Shown here: piece by piece, positions 14,540 to 21,878 of the stretch
Numbering within the stretch: position 1 is the stretch's first letter
Layout: each line of letters begins with the position of its first letter
From: a virus
Direction: 5' to 3' (one strand)
DNA length: 40,214 nucleotides
IMG/VR virus record: IMGVR_UViG_3300009159_000131
Location: 1-40,214 of that record
Notes under the pieces: generated by a model
The model's input: only the letters and a program-made list of their open reading frames with translations
What the model was told of the DNA's origin: nothing
The model's database searches: none
Program-made: the position numbers and the translations under genes

Positions 14540-14555
14540 TTGGATGCCCATCCAA
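14540..14555. promoter_or_regulatory. palindrome TTGGATGCCCATCCAA, possible operator
   Basis: A perfect 7-base inverted repeat with a 2-base centre lies in the divergent gap between the leftward early block and the rightward structured-RNA block. Its size and place suit a dimeric repressor or activator site controlling one or both. No cognate regulator gene is recognised in the window. Confidence 0.4.
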
Positions 14556-14589
14556 CGCGAGACGCTCAAAGAAATCTTATCCTCCGCTC

Positions 14590-14618
14590 TAGACTTCATC
14601 AAATGAGTTCTCTAAAAT
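14590..14618 (+). promoter_or_regulatory. plus-strand promoter, TAGACT - 17 - TAAAAT
   Basis: A -35-like TAGACT (14590-14595) and a -10-like TAAAAT (14613-14618) are 17 bases apart, the ideal sigma-70 spacing. Predicted transcription starts near 14625, exactly where the first hairpin of the RNA candidate begins. Confidence 0.5.
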
Positions 14619-14624
14619 AATTGG

Positions 14625-15095
14625 CGTCGATGGAGTAGAAACCGTTGACGACAATAGTTCCACAAAACAATCATATTAGAGCCCAGGTTTCTGGAGTTCT
14701 TGGTAATGCGACGTGGAACCGTGTTGTCAAGATTTCTACCTCCGGAAACCTGGGCTTTCTTCGTTTGCGGGGCGAGTCAAGTACTCAGCCCCTATCTGGC
14801 AAAATGGTTAAACGGTCATGCTACCAACCGAATTAGGACAACGAAGGCATGGCGAACAAAGTCCGAAATCTACCGCACGCCGGGGGTAGTGCTTTTCTCA
14901 TTCGAGAACTGAACGATTGGCGCAACGCGGACGGGGTGGATACCCCTAGACGGCGATTGAAGTAATTCGATCAAAGAGATTTTGGTGCCGAGGGACCGTT
15001 GAAAGGCGGGGATGCTGGCAGGTTGACTACGGAAAGGACTAAGAAACATTCGTTCCGAGTCTGGTTTTTTAAGCGGAGGTACCAGGGTTTTTTGC
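14625..15095 (+). ncRNA. candidate large structured RNA, about 470 nt
   Basis: This stretch has no convincing gene. On the plus strand it folds locally into a series of hairpins: 14626-14649 (8 pairs, two G-U); 14680-14696 with 14740-14756 (17 pairs, one G-U, with further pairing in the 43-base loop); 14769-14792 (9 pairs, one bulge); 14806-14829; 14933-14946 (GGGGT/ACCCC); 14955-14972 (7 pairs closed by the GNRA-type loop GTAA). It ends with CTGGT/ACCAG at about 15061-15087 followed by GGGTTTTTT, a terminator-like end. A promoter lies just upstream. No known RNA class is recognised. A 69-codon plus-strand frame (14707-14912) runs through it and is the main alternative. Confidence 0.5.
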
Positions 15096-15140
15096 GCTCG
15101 TAAATAACGAAAGACCCTTTTGAGGAAGTGAGACGGACAA

Positions 15141-15488
15141 ATGCCAAAAGATGACTGGGGACGTGCAAGACGCAAACAAGCTGGAGAACGCGAAAGGTCG
15201 AGACTAGATTTTGAGGATCGCGAACAACAGCGAGCGCTTTCCATGGCTCAACGACAAAACGCCAAACGTACAACGATAAGTTCGAACGCTTGGGATAATC
15301 TCGATGAGGTTCAAGACACCATCGCATTTTACGGAATGACGATGACCGTCTACGGCCTACGACTAGGAGAGGTTTCGGAATGGCAGTACCGCAACGACAA
15401 GGAAGAAATCATCCTGCGATATTGGCCGACAACCAACAACGCAAAGGCCCACACCAGAAACGCACCAAAGGTACGCACACGCGGATAG
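15141..15488 (+). CDS. hypothetical basic protein, 115 aa, plus strand
   Basis: It begins M-P-K-D-D-W-G-R-A-R-R-K and has a strongly charged N-terminal helix, a central segment (I-A-F-Y-G-M-T-M-T-V-Y-G-L-R-L) and a basic tail. No family is recognised. A GGA five bases before the ATG and GAGGA farther upstream are weak binding sites. It is one of only two convincing plus-strand genes and lies directly downstream of the structured-RNA candidate, so it may act with it. RNA binding is possible from charge but is inference. Confidence 0.6.
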   Translation: MPKDDWGRARRKQAGERERSRLDFEDREQQRALSMAQRQNAKRTTISSNAWDNLDEVQDTIAFYGMTMTVYGLRLGEVSEWQYRNDKEEIILRYWPTTNNAKAHTRNAPKVRTRG

Positions 15489-15497
15489 CGAGACTCA

Positions 15498-15725
15498 ATG
15501 GATATGGCAATAGACTTAAACTTCACGCCACAAAAACGAATTGGCAATCGATATCGAACTCTTTGTGACCATTCTTTGCAGACTCAAAAGCAATGCGAGT
15601 ACTGCGGCTCCAAAGGAAATTTGACGGCTGTTTTGCATCCAGGCGTTTTAATGGAAGATGCAACGATGGAAACGATTTGCGTTACCTGTCCCGGATGCCT
15701 AAAAGACCATCTGTCGGCCAAATAA
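15498..15725 (+). CDS. hypothetical zinc-ribbon protein, 75 aa, plus strand
   Basis: C-E-Y-C near residue 34 and C-V-T-C-P-G-C near residue 61 form two cysteine pairs about 25 residues apart, typical of a zinc ribbon or an HNH-like zinc scaffold without the catalytic histidine. It starts nine bases after the previous plus-strand stop and ends just before a strong hairpin terminator, so the two genes form a short operon. Confidence 0.65.
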   Translation: MDMAIDLNFTPQKRIGNRYRTLCDHSLQTQKQCEYCGSKGNLTAVLHPGVLMEDATMETICVTCPGCLKDHLSAK

Positions 15726-15761
15726 AAAACGCCGAAGGCTTTTAAGTTCCTCCGGCGTTTT
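15726..15761. terminator. bidirectional intrinsic terminator
   Basis: AAAACGCCG and CGGCGTTTT form nine pairs, extended inside by AGG/CCT. The A run on one side and T run on the other allow it to stop both the rightward two-gene operon and the leftward late operon that ends at 15807. Confidence 0.75.
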
Positions 15762-15806
15762 CCAGGTCCGTCCATTTCGACTAGGTAATCTTACCAAGTC
15801 CAGAAA

Positions 15807-16109
15807 TCAATTCAAGTGCGATGGCGTTCTAAATAACGCAGGCGGGGCAAGAATCGGGCAAAGTTCGGAATATGCTTTTGCAAATCCCTCGGCCAGAATT
15901 CCGAGCCGTTCGCAGTTGACTGAATCAAAAGACGCCTCAACATCAATTGCAGGGCTAGCATCAACAAGCGCAGAACTCAAAAGTACTTGATCTTGGAACG
16001 CTTGTGACGTCTCGGCAAATTTCGCTCCCATCACAACAGGAGCTAACGCGAACATCATATCGATTGCTTGAGATTGCGACGGCTTGAACGGTGTAGGCTG
16101 GTCACTCAT
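15807..16109 (-). CDS. hypothetical protein, 100 aa
   Basis: A helical, alanine-rich protein without recognised motifs. Its start overlaps the preceding gene's stop as ATGA and it is the last gene of the leftward late run before the terminator at 15726-15761. Two moderately hydrophobic stretches (M-M-F-A-L-A-P-V-V-M near residue 18 and a later one) are too short to call membrane segments. Confidence 0.6.
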   Translation of the reverse strand: MSDQPTPFKPSQSQAIDMMFALAPVVMGAKFAETSQAFQDQVLLSSALVDASPAIDVEASFDSVNCERLGILAEGFAKAYSELCPILAPPALFRTPSHLN

Positions 16110-16345
16110 GGAAAATACTTTCTCACTTGCTTTGCGAATTCGTGGGGAAACGTTTCTTCAAGCATAGCGTCTAACTGCTTGTCATGCAAAGCAAGACGCG
16201 TTGAATGATCGGCAAGCGTGATCGCGTTCGACTTCGTTGTCTTGATTACCGTGTTCAGCAACACGAACGACTGAGCTTGGCCCGCGATCAGAAGCAACTG
16301 TAAAACGAGAATGAAGCACAGACACGAACTAACTCTTTGTTTCAT
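16106..16345 (-). CDS. small secreted or membrane-anchored protein, 79 aa
   Basis: Residues 8-24 (C-L-C-F-I-L-V-L-Q-L-L-L-I-A-G-Q-A) form a signal peptide or membrane anchor, followed by a helical domain that should be outside the membrane. Size, anchor and place after a multi-pass membrane protein are like phage spanin or accessory lysis proteins, but no family match is seen. It overlaps both neighbours. Confidence 0.55.
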   Translation of the reverse strand: MKQRVSSCLCFILVLQLLLIAGQAQSFVLLNTVIKTTKSNAITLADHSTRLALHDKQLDAMLEETFPHEFAKQVRKYFP

Positions 16346-16736
16346 CGGTGTCCTCTTCTTTTTCGCTCTTAACGTCTTCCGGTTTCAAAAAGGTTACGAA
16401 TCGAGTTAGCAACGTTGGAAAGATTTTGTCAGGGTCTTTAATGGCAACGCCAATTACGGCCGAACCACAAATGAAAAACCAACGACCATGAGTAGCGGTA
16501 TCCCCAAAATCGCGCTGACCGTCAGCCAGAAGACCAACAATTCCGAAAGCAAGAAACCCCGACAGACAACTGCGACTAAGGAGGTTCCAGCGATCGGCAC
16601 TAGGGTCTTCGCGCATTGAGCGAACCAAAGAACTCGCGAATGCGACCGCCCAGCATATGGCGTAGAACTTGACTGTTTCATAGTTGATTTCATGCACTTG
16701 GTTCTCACTGATGGATAGGGGGGTGGATGCAACCAA
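16329..16736 (-). CDS. membrane protein with three hydrophobic segments, holin-like, 135 aa
   Basis: Hydrophobic stretches at about 24-40 (V-K-F-Y-A-I-C-W-A-V-A-F), 58-72 (S-G-F-L-A-F-G-I-V-G-L-L) and 86-99 (W-F-F-I-C-G-S-A-V-I-G-V-A-I) are followed by a charged, acidic C-terminal tail. Three helices and a charged tail are typical of class I holins, which form holes in the inner membrane. The family is not recognised, so this is inferred from topology and neighbours. The start is TTG with AGGA six bases ahead. Confidence 0.5.
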   Translation of the reverse strand: MVASTPLSISENQVHEINYETVKFYAICWAVAFASSLVRSMREDPSADRWNLLSRSCLSGFLAFGIVGLLADGQRDFGDTATHGRWFFICGSAVIGVAIKDPDKIFPTLLTRFVTFLKPEDVKSEKEEDTDETKS

Positions 16737-16776
16737 CCTCTATCCTATCCATTTAACCTACTGACTGCGCACCACA

Positions 16777-17082
16777 CTACCGACAGCGCGAAAACAAACG
16801 CTGCAAGGGTCGAGTGCCAAACGGACTTCGCAAGATTGTTCGAACCGGAGTTCGTCTTGCCACCGCTCGGTACTCCTCGACCGCCGCAACTGTTACAGGA
16901 ATGCAATCCTGGCCAGCCATCGACATTGGAGCCGCCACTGCCGAAACCAATCGAACTGGCGCAGAAGCGGCACGCTGAACGACCTCGGCGACCTTTGGAA
17001 GCAAGCAAACTCCATTTTCGCATTGAGCGTTCGAAACGCTTGCAAAGCACATTGCTAAAACCAAAGCAAGTATCATTTTCAT
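16777..17082 (-). CDS. small exported protein, 101 aa
   Basis: Residues 1-19 are a signal peptide (M-K-M-I-L-A-L-V-L-A-M-C-F-A-S-V-S-N-A) with a likely cut before Q-C-E-N-G-V-C. The mature part has two cysteines at its start and a basic, arginine-rich end (R-T-P-V-R-T-I-L-R). ATG 17082 is chosen because AGGA lies nine bases before it; the frame continues six codons upstream. A second frame over the same bases ends in a hydrophobic helix, so a frameshift or nested gene is possible. Confidence 0.5.
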   Translation of the reverse strand: MKMILALVLAMCFASVSNAQCENGVCLLPKVAEVVQRAASAPVRLVSAVAAPMSMAGQDCIPVTVAAVEEYRAVARRTPVRTILRSPFGTRPLQRLFSRCR

Positions 17083-17133
17083 AACTGAAATCCTAATCAT
17101 AAAAAGTTAAGCAAATCTTAAACACCACAAAAA

Positions 17134-18174
17134 CTAAACGCTCGGAAACACGATCGGTAAGCCTTCGATCTCGCCGATAGATGCTACGTCAACATCCCTC
17201 TTGTAAATCTTGGCAAGCTCGGTGTCAGAAATGTTCCAGCAATGCGACTCGTACGCTTGGTTTCTTTGATTCCAAGAACGTGTAGTCATCCTGGAAAACC
17301 TGTCGCCATCGCTGGCGATCCGGTATCCAGGAAAGTCTTGGTTGTGGTCCCATCGGTTTCTGTCGTCAATTCCATGGATATCAAATCCGTCCTTGTGCCT
17401 GCCGATCTTCTTGAAGGCAAGCGACGAACAGATAATCATCGGCTTGCATTGGTCCTCTTGGAGCCTGTGCTGTTCGACAGTCGTGACGTCAACTGACTCT
17501 TTGAGCGCACAAGTCCGGTATGGCTGCAAATCCTTGTTCCATGCCCAGTTTCCGATTTGACGATACAACGAAGCACTGCGAGGCTCAGGATAGTTTTCTT
17601 GTGAACCGGCTCCGTTTGCCTCGTTGAGCTGCTTGACCTTGGGAGTGTTGCAAAGCACGACACCCTGCGTCAACGACTTTATCATCGGAGCCTTGTACAA
17701 TCCGTCGCCTGATCGCATCTTGGCTATCTCGCGTGCGAAACCGTACTGGACGCAGTGAGGAGCGATGGAAGACAAACCAAGCTCTGTCGTACCTGTGTAA
17801 GCCTCTGGGTCGCCCCTGAGACAAATCTCCCAGCACATTCGCTCAACCCATGGACGGAACGTATTACTCCAAACGCAAGAACCAATGTCTTGAGGATACC
17901 ACATGAACTGAGTACCAAGAACAAACTCTACGATCAGCGTTAGGTCGTTCGAACCAGACGCTCGACCTTTAGAGACTTGGAACTCGTCCCACGCTTTAGC
18001 AAGCTCGTGAGGAACCGCAACCGCATCGCGCTGCTCGAATACTTGCGGAGCTTCAAGAGCAAACTTGTCTTGCTCCATCTTGGAAACAAAAATCTTTTCC
18101 TTTGGGCTCGCGTTGATGGTTGGGATCTCGAATCCCATTGGCCCAACGACGATCGGCATTTCATCAGTTGACAT
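17134..18174 (-). CDS. hypothetical protein, possible papain-like cysteine protease, 346 aa
   Basis: The frame is open farther upstream, but ATG 18174 overlaps the preceding gene by 11 bases and what lies before it reads as a shadow. Motifs recall papain-type peptidases: P-Q-D-I-G-S-C-V-W-S-N at 94-104 (compare D-Q-G-x-C-G-S-C-W), W-D-H-N-Q-D-F-P-G-Y at 275-284 (compare D-H-x6-G-Y) and R-S-W-N at 299-302 (compare N-S-W-G). The order Cys, His, Ser-Trp is right, but identity is low. It has no signal peptide. Flanked by secreted and membrane proteins it could be the endolysin or an ejected protein; it could also be unrelated. Confidence 0.55.
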   Translation of the reverse strand: MSTDEMPIVVGPMGFEIPTINASPKEKIFVSKMEQDKFALEAPQVFEQRDAVAVPHELAKAWDEFQVSKGRASGSNDLTLIVEFVLGTQFMWYPQDIGSCVWSNTFRPWVERMCWEICLRGDPEAYTGTTELGLSSIAPHCVQYGFAREIAKMRSGDGLYKAPMIKSLTQGVVLCNTPKVKQLNEANGAGSQENYPEPRSASLYRQIGNWAWNKDLQPYRTCALKESVDVTTVEQHRLQEDQCKPMIICSSLAFKKIGRHKDGFDIHGIDDRNRWDHNQDFPGYRIASDGDRFSRMTTRSWNQRNQAYESHCWNISDTELAKIYKRDVDVASIGEIEGLPIVFPSV

Positions 18175-18496
18175 TGTTTTCCCGATTTTCGACAAGAGTA
18201 CGATTTGTGGCAATTGAACCAATGGCGTTCTCGACCATCGTTTCTCTGAGTACCGATAGAACTTCGTCAGGTACTTCGAACGGCTCTTGTGTCTTTGTGC
18301 CGTCTGAGAACTTTGAGGCCGCTGGACGTACCGCATCGCTAACCGCCCACGATTGCAGGATAGCCGCGATAGCAAGAGCCTCGTTCAAGTGATCTGGAAA
18401 GTACATTCCTCCCAAGACAGTGAGCAACGAAATCATCGTCGCCCAAGTCCGCTTGGATTGAAACTGAATCGACAGCATATCAAAAAAGCTTTTCAT
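18164..18496 (-). CDS. hypothetical protein with hydrophobic segments, 110 aa
   Basis: Hydrophobic stretches at about 20-32 (M-I-S-L-L-T-V-L-G-G-M-Y-F) and 40-52 (A-L-A-I-A-A-I-L-Q-S-W-A-V) are separated by a short polar turn, giving a hairpin topology. The remaining half is soluble. Small phage holins have this form, but no family match is seen. The N-terminus M-K-S-F-F-D-M-L is amphipathic. It overlaps the previous gene as ATGA. Confidence 0.55.
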   Translation of the reverse strand: MKSFFDMLSIQFQSKRTWATMISLLTVLGGMYFPDHLNEALAIAAILQSWAVSDAVRPAASKFSDGTKTQEPFEVPDEVLSVLRETMVENAIGSIATNRTLVENRENNVN

Positions 18497-19278
18497 TCTA
18501 CCTTTGCTCCATAACCTCTCGCCATCGCGCGAAAGTAGTCGATGACAACGCCTTTGCCCATCGGACCGCGTGTAGCGATGTCTGCATTGATCTTGGCGAC
18601 GATATCCGCGTACTTCGCTACGTCCGTCCCAAGCACTGCTACGCGATCGGCAGAGGCCCCGGTGAAGGCTTCCAGGATCTGAAACGAAGGCTGCTTAGAA
18701 AGCTTGTCGGCGTACTTCAAGTAGATCGCCCCGACCTCGGTTCGCTTCGGCAAGCCTGCGGACCACTGGGCGATTCGTTGGCCAATATTGTCGAATCCGT
18801 CTGGCGGTACCTCTGGGTCCGGCTTAGGCTTCGGATTAGGTTTAGGCTCTGGAGGAGGAATATCGCCGAGCGTTATCGGAAACGCTTCAAGCTCCTGAAC
18901 GGCAAGAAATGTATCTCCGTTGGAATCTTTCGTCGCAATAAATCCAGTTACCTCGACACTGTATTTACCCAGACCAGTGATCGCGAATTCCTTGCGACCA
19001 ATTTGCGTGACGTTTGCGCTTTCCATCACGATTTCATTGCCAACAAGCTTTGCACGAACCGCGCGAACTTTCGCAGCATCGACATCGCCCTTGACGACAA
19101 CGAAACCCATGTCACCTTCAGACACTTTAGATCCTTTGCCGTAGAAGGCTCGGTTGCCAACAAGCCTTGGGGGCGAACTAAATTCGGCATAGCTCTCGAT
19201 TCGAACCGAGACGGTCATCGGCTCTTGAGCAGTGGCGAGACTGCACAGAGCCAGTAAAATCAAAATAAATCGCATCAC
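18493..19278 (-). CDS. exported protein with proline/lysine-rich linker, 261 aa
   Basis: A signal peptide at 1-17 (I-L-I-L-L-A-L-C-S-L-A-T-A) is followed by a beta-rich domain (about 20-135), then a P-P-P-E-P-K-P-N-P-K-P-K-P linker near 142-155, then a helical C-terminal domain of about 100 residues. Two domains on a rigid linker suit a protein that spans the periplasm or an envelope layer. No family is recognised. It is in the run of envelope proteins before the possible protease. Confidence 0.65.
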   Translation of the reverse strand: MMRFILILLALCSLATAQEPMTVSVRIESYAEFSSPPRLVGNRAFYGKGSKVSEGDMGFVVVKGDVDAAKVRAVRAKLVGNEIVMESANVTQIGRKEFAITGLGKYSVEVTGFIATKDSNGDTFLAVQELEAFPITLGDIPPPEPKPNPKPKPDPEVPPDGFDNIGQRIAQWSAGLPKRTEVGAIYLKYADKLSKQPSFQILEAFTGASADRVAVLGTDVAKYADIVAKINADIATRGPMGKGVVIDYFRAMARGYGAKVE

Positions 19279-19310
19279 CTGTTCTCCGTTCTTGAATCAG
19301 CCAGCAGAAT

Positions 19311-19766
19311 CTATATTTTGAAGATCATCGCAAGCAGCAAGGGTAACACCTGCTTCAAAATGTCCATGATGATCTGCTTCAACTCTGGGCTGATCGCAAT
19401 CGGTGTATCGCCGGTGAACTCTTCTGCGCCGAACGTTGCCTGCATTTTCTGGAGTCGCTTGTTCTCAGCAAGCTTAAGCGTAATCCGCTCAACGAGCTCT
19501 TCCCTGTTATCAGGATCTTTGAGTGAACGCTGAACGATTTTACGCTTTAACCACGGAAGCTTCGACACTTCTTCATCGAGCATCTTGTTGAGTGTAGTCG
19601 TGTCATCGACTGGGGCGACATCTGGATCGGACAGGGAGTCCTGCATCAGAACTGATGAGGTAGGCTTGGCGATATTCTGGTCACGCTTCGATGGCTGTTG
19701 AGCCATCGCAGGGACCGACAACAGGCAGAAAGCCAACAGCAAAAACCATTTTACGAACCGAACCAT
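19311..19766 (-). CDS. exported protein with hydrophobic C-terminus, 151 aa
   Basis: The signal peptide lies at 1-22 (W-F-L-L-L-A-F-C-L-L-S-V-P-A-M-A), the middle is charged and helical, and the last 20 residues are hydrophobic (I-I-M-D-I-L-K-Q-V-L-P-L-L-L-A-M-I-F). It may be anchored at both ends of the mature chain or inserted from the periplasm. No family is recognised. It is the first gene after palindrome P3, following about 145 non-coding bases in which no clear promoter was found. Confidence 0.6.
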   Translation of the reverse strand: MVRFVKWFLLLAFCLLSVPAMAQQPSKRDQNIAKPTSSVLMQDSLSDPDVAPVDDTTTLNKMLDEEVSKLPWLKRKIVQRSLKDPDNREELVERITLKLAENKRLQKMQATFGAEEFTGDTPIAISPELKQIIMDILKQVLPLLLAMIFKI

Positions 19767-19913
19767 TTTTCAATCTCCGAGGGGTACAAAAACTTTACTA
19801 CGAAACAAATCGATTCCTAACTATGTTCGATTGAATCTTTCCGCACAAGGTTTCAGCCAAAGTTTGCGCACCAGATTTTCAGAAACCCAATGTTTTCATT
19901 GACGGACGCGTTG

Positions 19914-19940
19914 AAAAAGATTCGACCGTCGATTCTTTTT
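19914..19940 (-). terminator. palindrome P3, probable terminator
   Basis: A copy with a single arm mismatch lies 8 bases past the FkbM gene's stop. A and T runs at the ends give a hairpin with a U tract. It separates the glycosylation genes from the envelope-protein genes. Confidence 0.6.
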
Positions 19941-19947
19941 GCAATCG

Positions 19948-20562
19948 TCAAAGCGTTCGATTTGCTCCGAACAAACCAATCCGTTCTCCCGTTTGATGGC
20001 TTGAGAACGCAAAACCCTTGGCAATTAAATCGGCTCGAATTCCGTCAACGACGCCGTGGAACTCTCCGACAATGGAAACCACGTTTTTAAGCTGTGAAGC
20101 TCTGAGCGCTCCAAACTCTGCTCCCTCGCAATCCAACTTCAACAGTATCGGCATATCGACTTCGGCAATGAGTTTATCAAGCGTTATACCTTCGACCGCT
20201 CCAGTTAGGTTGGGAACGTATAGGGCACCACCTGTGTTCGGCCAAGTGTCATGTGCCTTAGAAAACCTTACTCCTTCGTGAGTAGATATCGCTTTGTTAT
20301 GCACGGCAAGCCTACCGTCATTCAACAAGTGCTTGCAGTTGAATCGTAGTAGATCAAAATTGTTTTCGTCTGGCTCAACCGCGATGATCCGTCTTGCTCC
20401 AAAGGATTCAGCCAGCGAACAGAAAGCACCGATATGAGCACCCACATCAACAACGCAACCACCGAACATTCCTTTGATGCCGTACTCGTTTCCGTGCCTA
20501 ACACTGTTCCAGATATCTTCGTCCCATGAATCTTTTCTAAACACAATTGGTGGAACGTGCAT
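19948..20562 (-). CDS. FkbM-family SAM-dependent methyltransferase
   Basis: V-V-D-V-G-A-H-I-G-A-F near 37-47 is the SAM-binding glycine loop, I-I-A-V-E-P-D-E-N-N near 59-68 the acidic ribose-binding strand, and L-L-K-L-D-C-E-G-A-E near 140-149 the FkbM signature. The family O-methylates sugars and small molecules. Directly after a glycosyltransferase it most likely methylates the sugar that enzyme adds, on phage tail proteins or on the host surface. It starts three bases past the glycosyltransferase stop. Confidence 0.85.
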   Translation of the reverse strand: MHVPPIVFRKDSWDEDIWNSVRHGNEYGIKGMFGGCVVDVGAHIGAFCSLAESFGARRIIAVEPDENNFDLLRFNCKHLLNDGRLAVHNKAISTHEGVRFSKAHDTWPNTGGALYVPNLTGAVEGITLDKLIAEVDMPILLKLDCEGAEFGALRASQLKNVVSIVGEFHGVVDGIRADLIAKGFAFSSHQTGERIGLFGANRTL

Positions 20563-20564
20563 AG

Positions 20565-21878
20565 TTATCTCTTAATTGTTGTGAGTCGGATCGGCATACG
20601 TTCGTGCTCAAGCCAATGACCACACCATGAGCCGTCTGACTGCATGGTTAGGTGACACGTAGGCCGATCAATCCGTGAAATCGTTAGAGTCATAATTCCG
20701 TCAACATCGTTCAACCACCATCGAGACTCGCACTCTGCTTTTCCAATGGTGATTGTGTGCCCTGCATCTAACTTGATAGGTCTTGAGTCGAATCCAACGC
20801 GCTCGTAAATAAACGTATTGCCAACGAGGACATCGTGAGCGTCTTGCTCGGTCCTAGTCATTCTGGAATTTTCCCATAACGTTCCGGACCATACCATTTT
20901 CAGAAGTCCGCATAGGTCTTGGCATCGCTGCTCGTTTGCCAAAGAGTCAGTGAAACGATTCGTTCCATCAAGTCTCCATTTGTCTTGCACCCGATGTTGA
21001 AACAAAACCTTTTCAGTATCCTCAATGTCCCACTGAACAATCGTGTGATTGTTCCATCCCGGCGGTCGCTTTGGGCTGGCATACTCAAGACCAAGTTTCC
21101 TCCAAGCAAGGTGGAACGTTTCCTTGTCGCCGTACACGTGACCAAACGTGAAGTCAGAATGAGCCGCGTACCACATAGCCAACTGGAAAGGCAATGAACT
21201 TTTGTTCTTGTGCACCATGAATTGTCCAGACTCAAGAGCCCATTCATTTCTAGCCGCCTCTTCGTTGGCATATTTGTCGATACCGAACAAACTCCATACG
21301 TCGGGCTTGAGAGTCCAATTTGCATAATCCGGCCAGAACGCTGACCCATGCTTCGAATAGCTTGGACGGTCGAATAGATCGGTCACATCACGAACCGGCG
21401 CAGAGTCCGCATCAAGAAACAAAACCTCTTCGAACGGACTGTTCCAAACGCTGTATAGCTTCAATTCCCAGCCGCAAAGTATCCTGAATGGTTTTTCCTG
21501 CTCAACCTTCCGCGCGTCCACACACTCGACGCCAAGCGGTTCTAGTAGCCTTTTGATGAACGGGTCAACTTCGTTGTCGCCGAGATACCAAAGTTGGATC
21601 GGTAGCTTGCAACCTTGCTCGCGAATCAAGTTGACTCCCACCCACACTGAGGGCAAATACTTGAGCCCTCCGCCGGCAATGACAATGCCACGCTTCTGAG
21701 GGTATTGAATTGGTCTTGAATCGATTGTCGGTATAAATCGATCGACCATCATTCGGTGAGCTTGCTTGACGTTCTCACGTTGATGCCAGTCGCCAATCCA
21801 CGGCCCAGGCGGACAGTTATCGACCAGCTCAACTACTTCTTCGGCGGTCATTTCTTCTCTGAAATCGCTGCATTCCAT
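20565..21878 (-). CDS. glycosyltransferase (MNN1/GT71-like or GT8-like)
   Basis: The sequence R-G-I-V-I-A-G-G-G-L-K-Y near 63-74 is a nucleotide-sugar-binding start, P-I-Q-L-W-Y-L-G-D-N-E near 93-103 follows, and L-F-L-D-A-D-S-A-P at 153-161 holds the D-x-D metal/sugar site. E-V-D-P-F and W-A-L-E-S-G-Q-F-M-V-H also fit alpha-mannosyltransferase-like enzymes. The last 130 residues form a second, beta-rich domain. It transfers a sugar to an unknown acceptor. The start overlaps the upstream stop as TAATG, so it is coupled to the tail operon. Confidence 0.82.
   Translation of the reverse strand: MECSDFREEMTAEEVVELVDNCPPGPWIGDWHQRENVKQAHRMMVDRFIPTIDSRPIQYPQKRGIVIAGGGLKYLPSVWVGVNLIREQGCKLPIQLWYLGDNEVDPFIKRLLEPLGVECVDARKVEQEKPFRILCGWELKLYSVWNSPFEEVLFLDADSAPVRDVTDLFDRPSYSKHGSAFWPDYANWTLKPDVWSLFGIDKYANEEAARNEWALESGQFMVHKNKSSLPFQLAMWYAAHSDFTFGHVYGDKETFHLAWRKLGLEYASPKRPPGWNNHTIVQWDIEDTEKVLFQHRVQDKWRLDGTNRFTDSLANEQRCQDLCGLLKMVWSGTLWENSRMTRTEQDAHDVLVGNTFIYERVGFDSRPIKLDAGHTITIGKAECESRWWLNDVDGIMTLTISRIDRPTCHLTMQSDGSWCGHWLEHERMPIRLTTIKR

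Noticed and set aside
14707-14912. Plus-strand frame of 69 codons over the structured region (ending S-F-E-N)
   Set aside because: No convincing binding site precedes it, and the strong 17-pair stem and other hairpins explain the sequence at least as well. Kept as the alternative to the RNA candidate, not listed as a gene.
14849-14965. Plus-strand 38-codon frame starting M-A-N-K-V-R-N
   Set aside because: The AAGG is too close to the ATG, the product is short and resembles nothing, and the frame competes with several hairpins.
14500-15140. tRNA gene or group I intron in the plus-strand region
   Set aside because: No acceptor/T-arm pairing with a GTTCRANNC loop was found, and the conserved intron core elements could not be placed.
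19767-19913. TTGTGC-17-CATAGT as a promoter for the envelope-protein genes
   Set aside because: Only three and four of six positions fit the consensus; this is expected by chance in an AT-rich gap.
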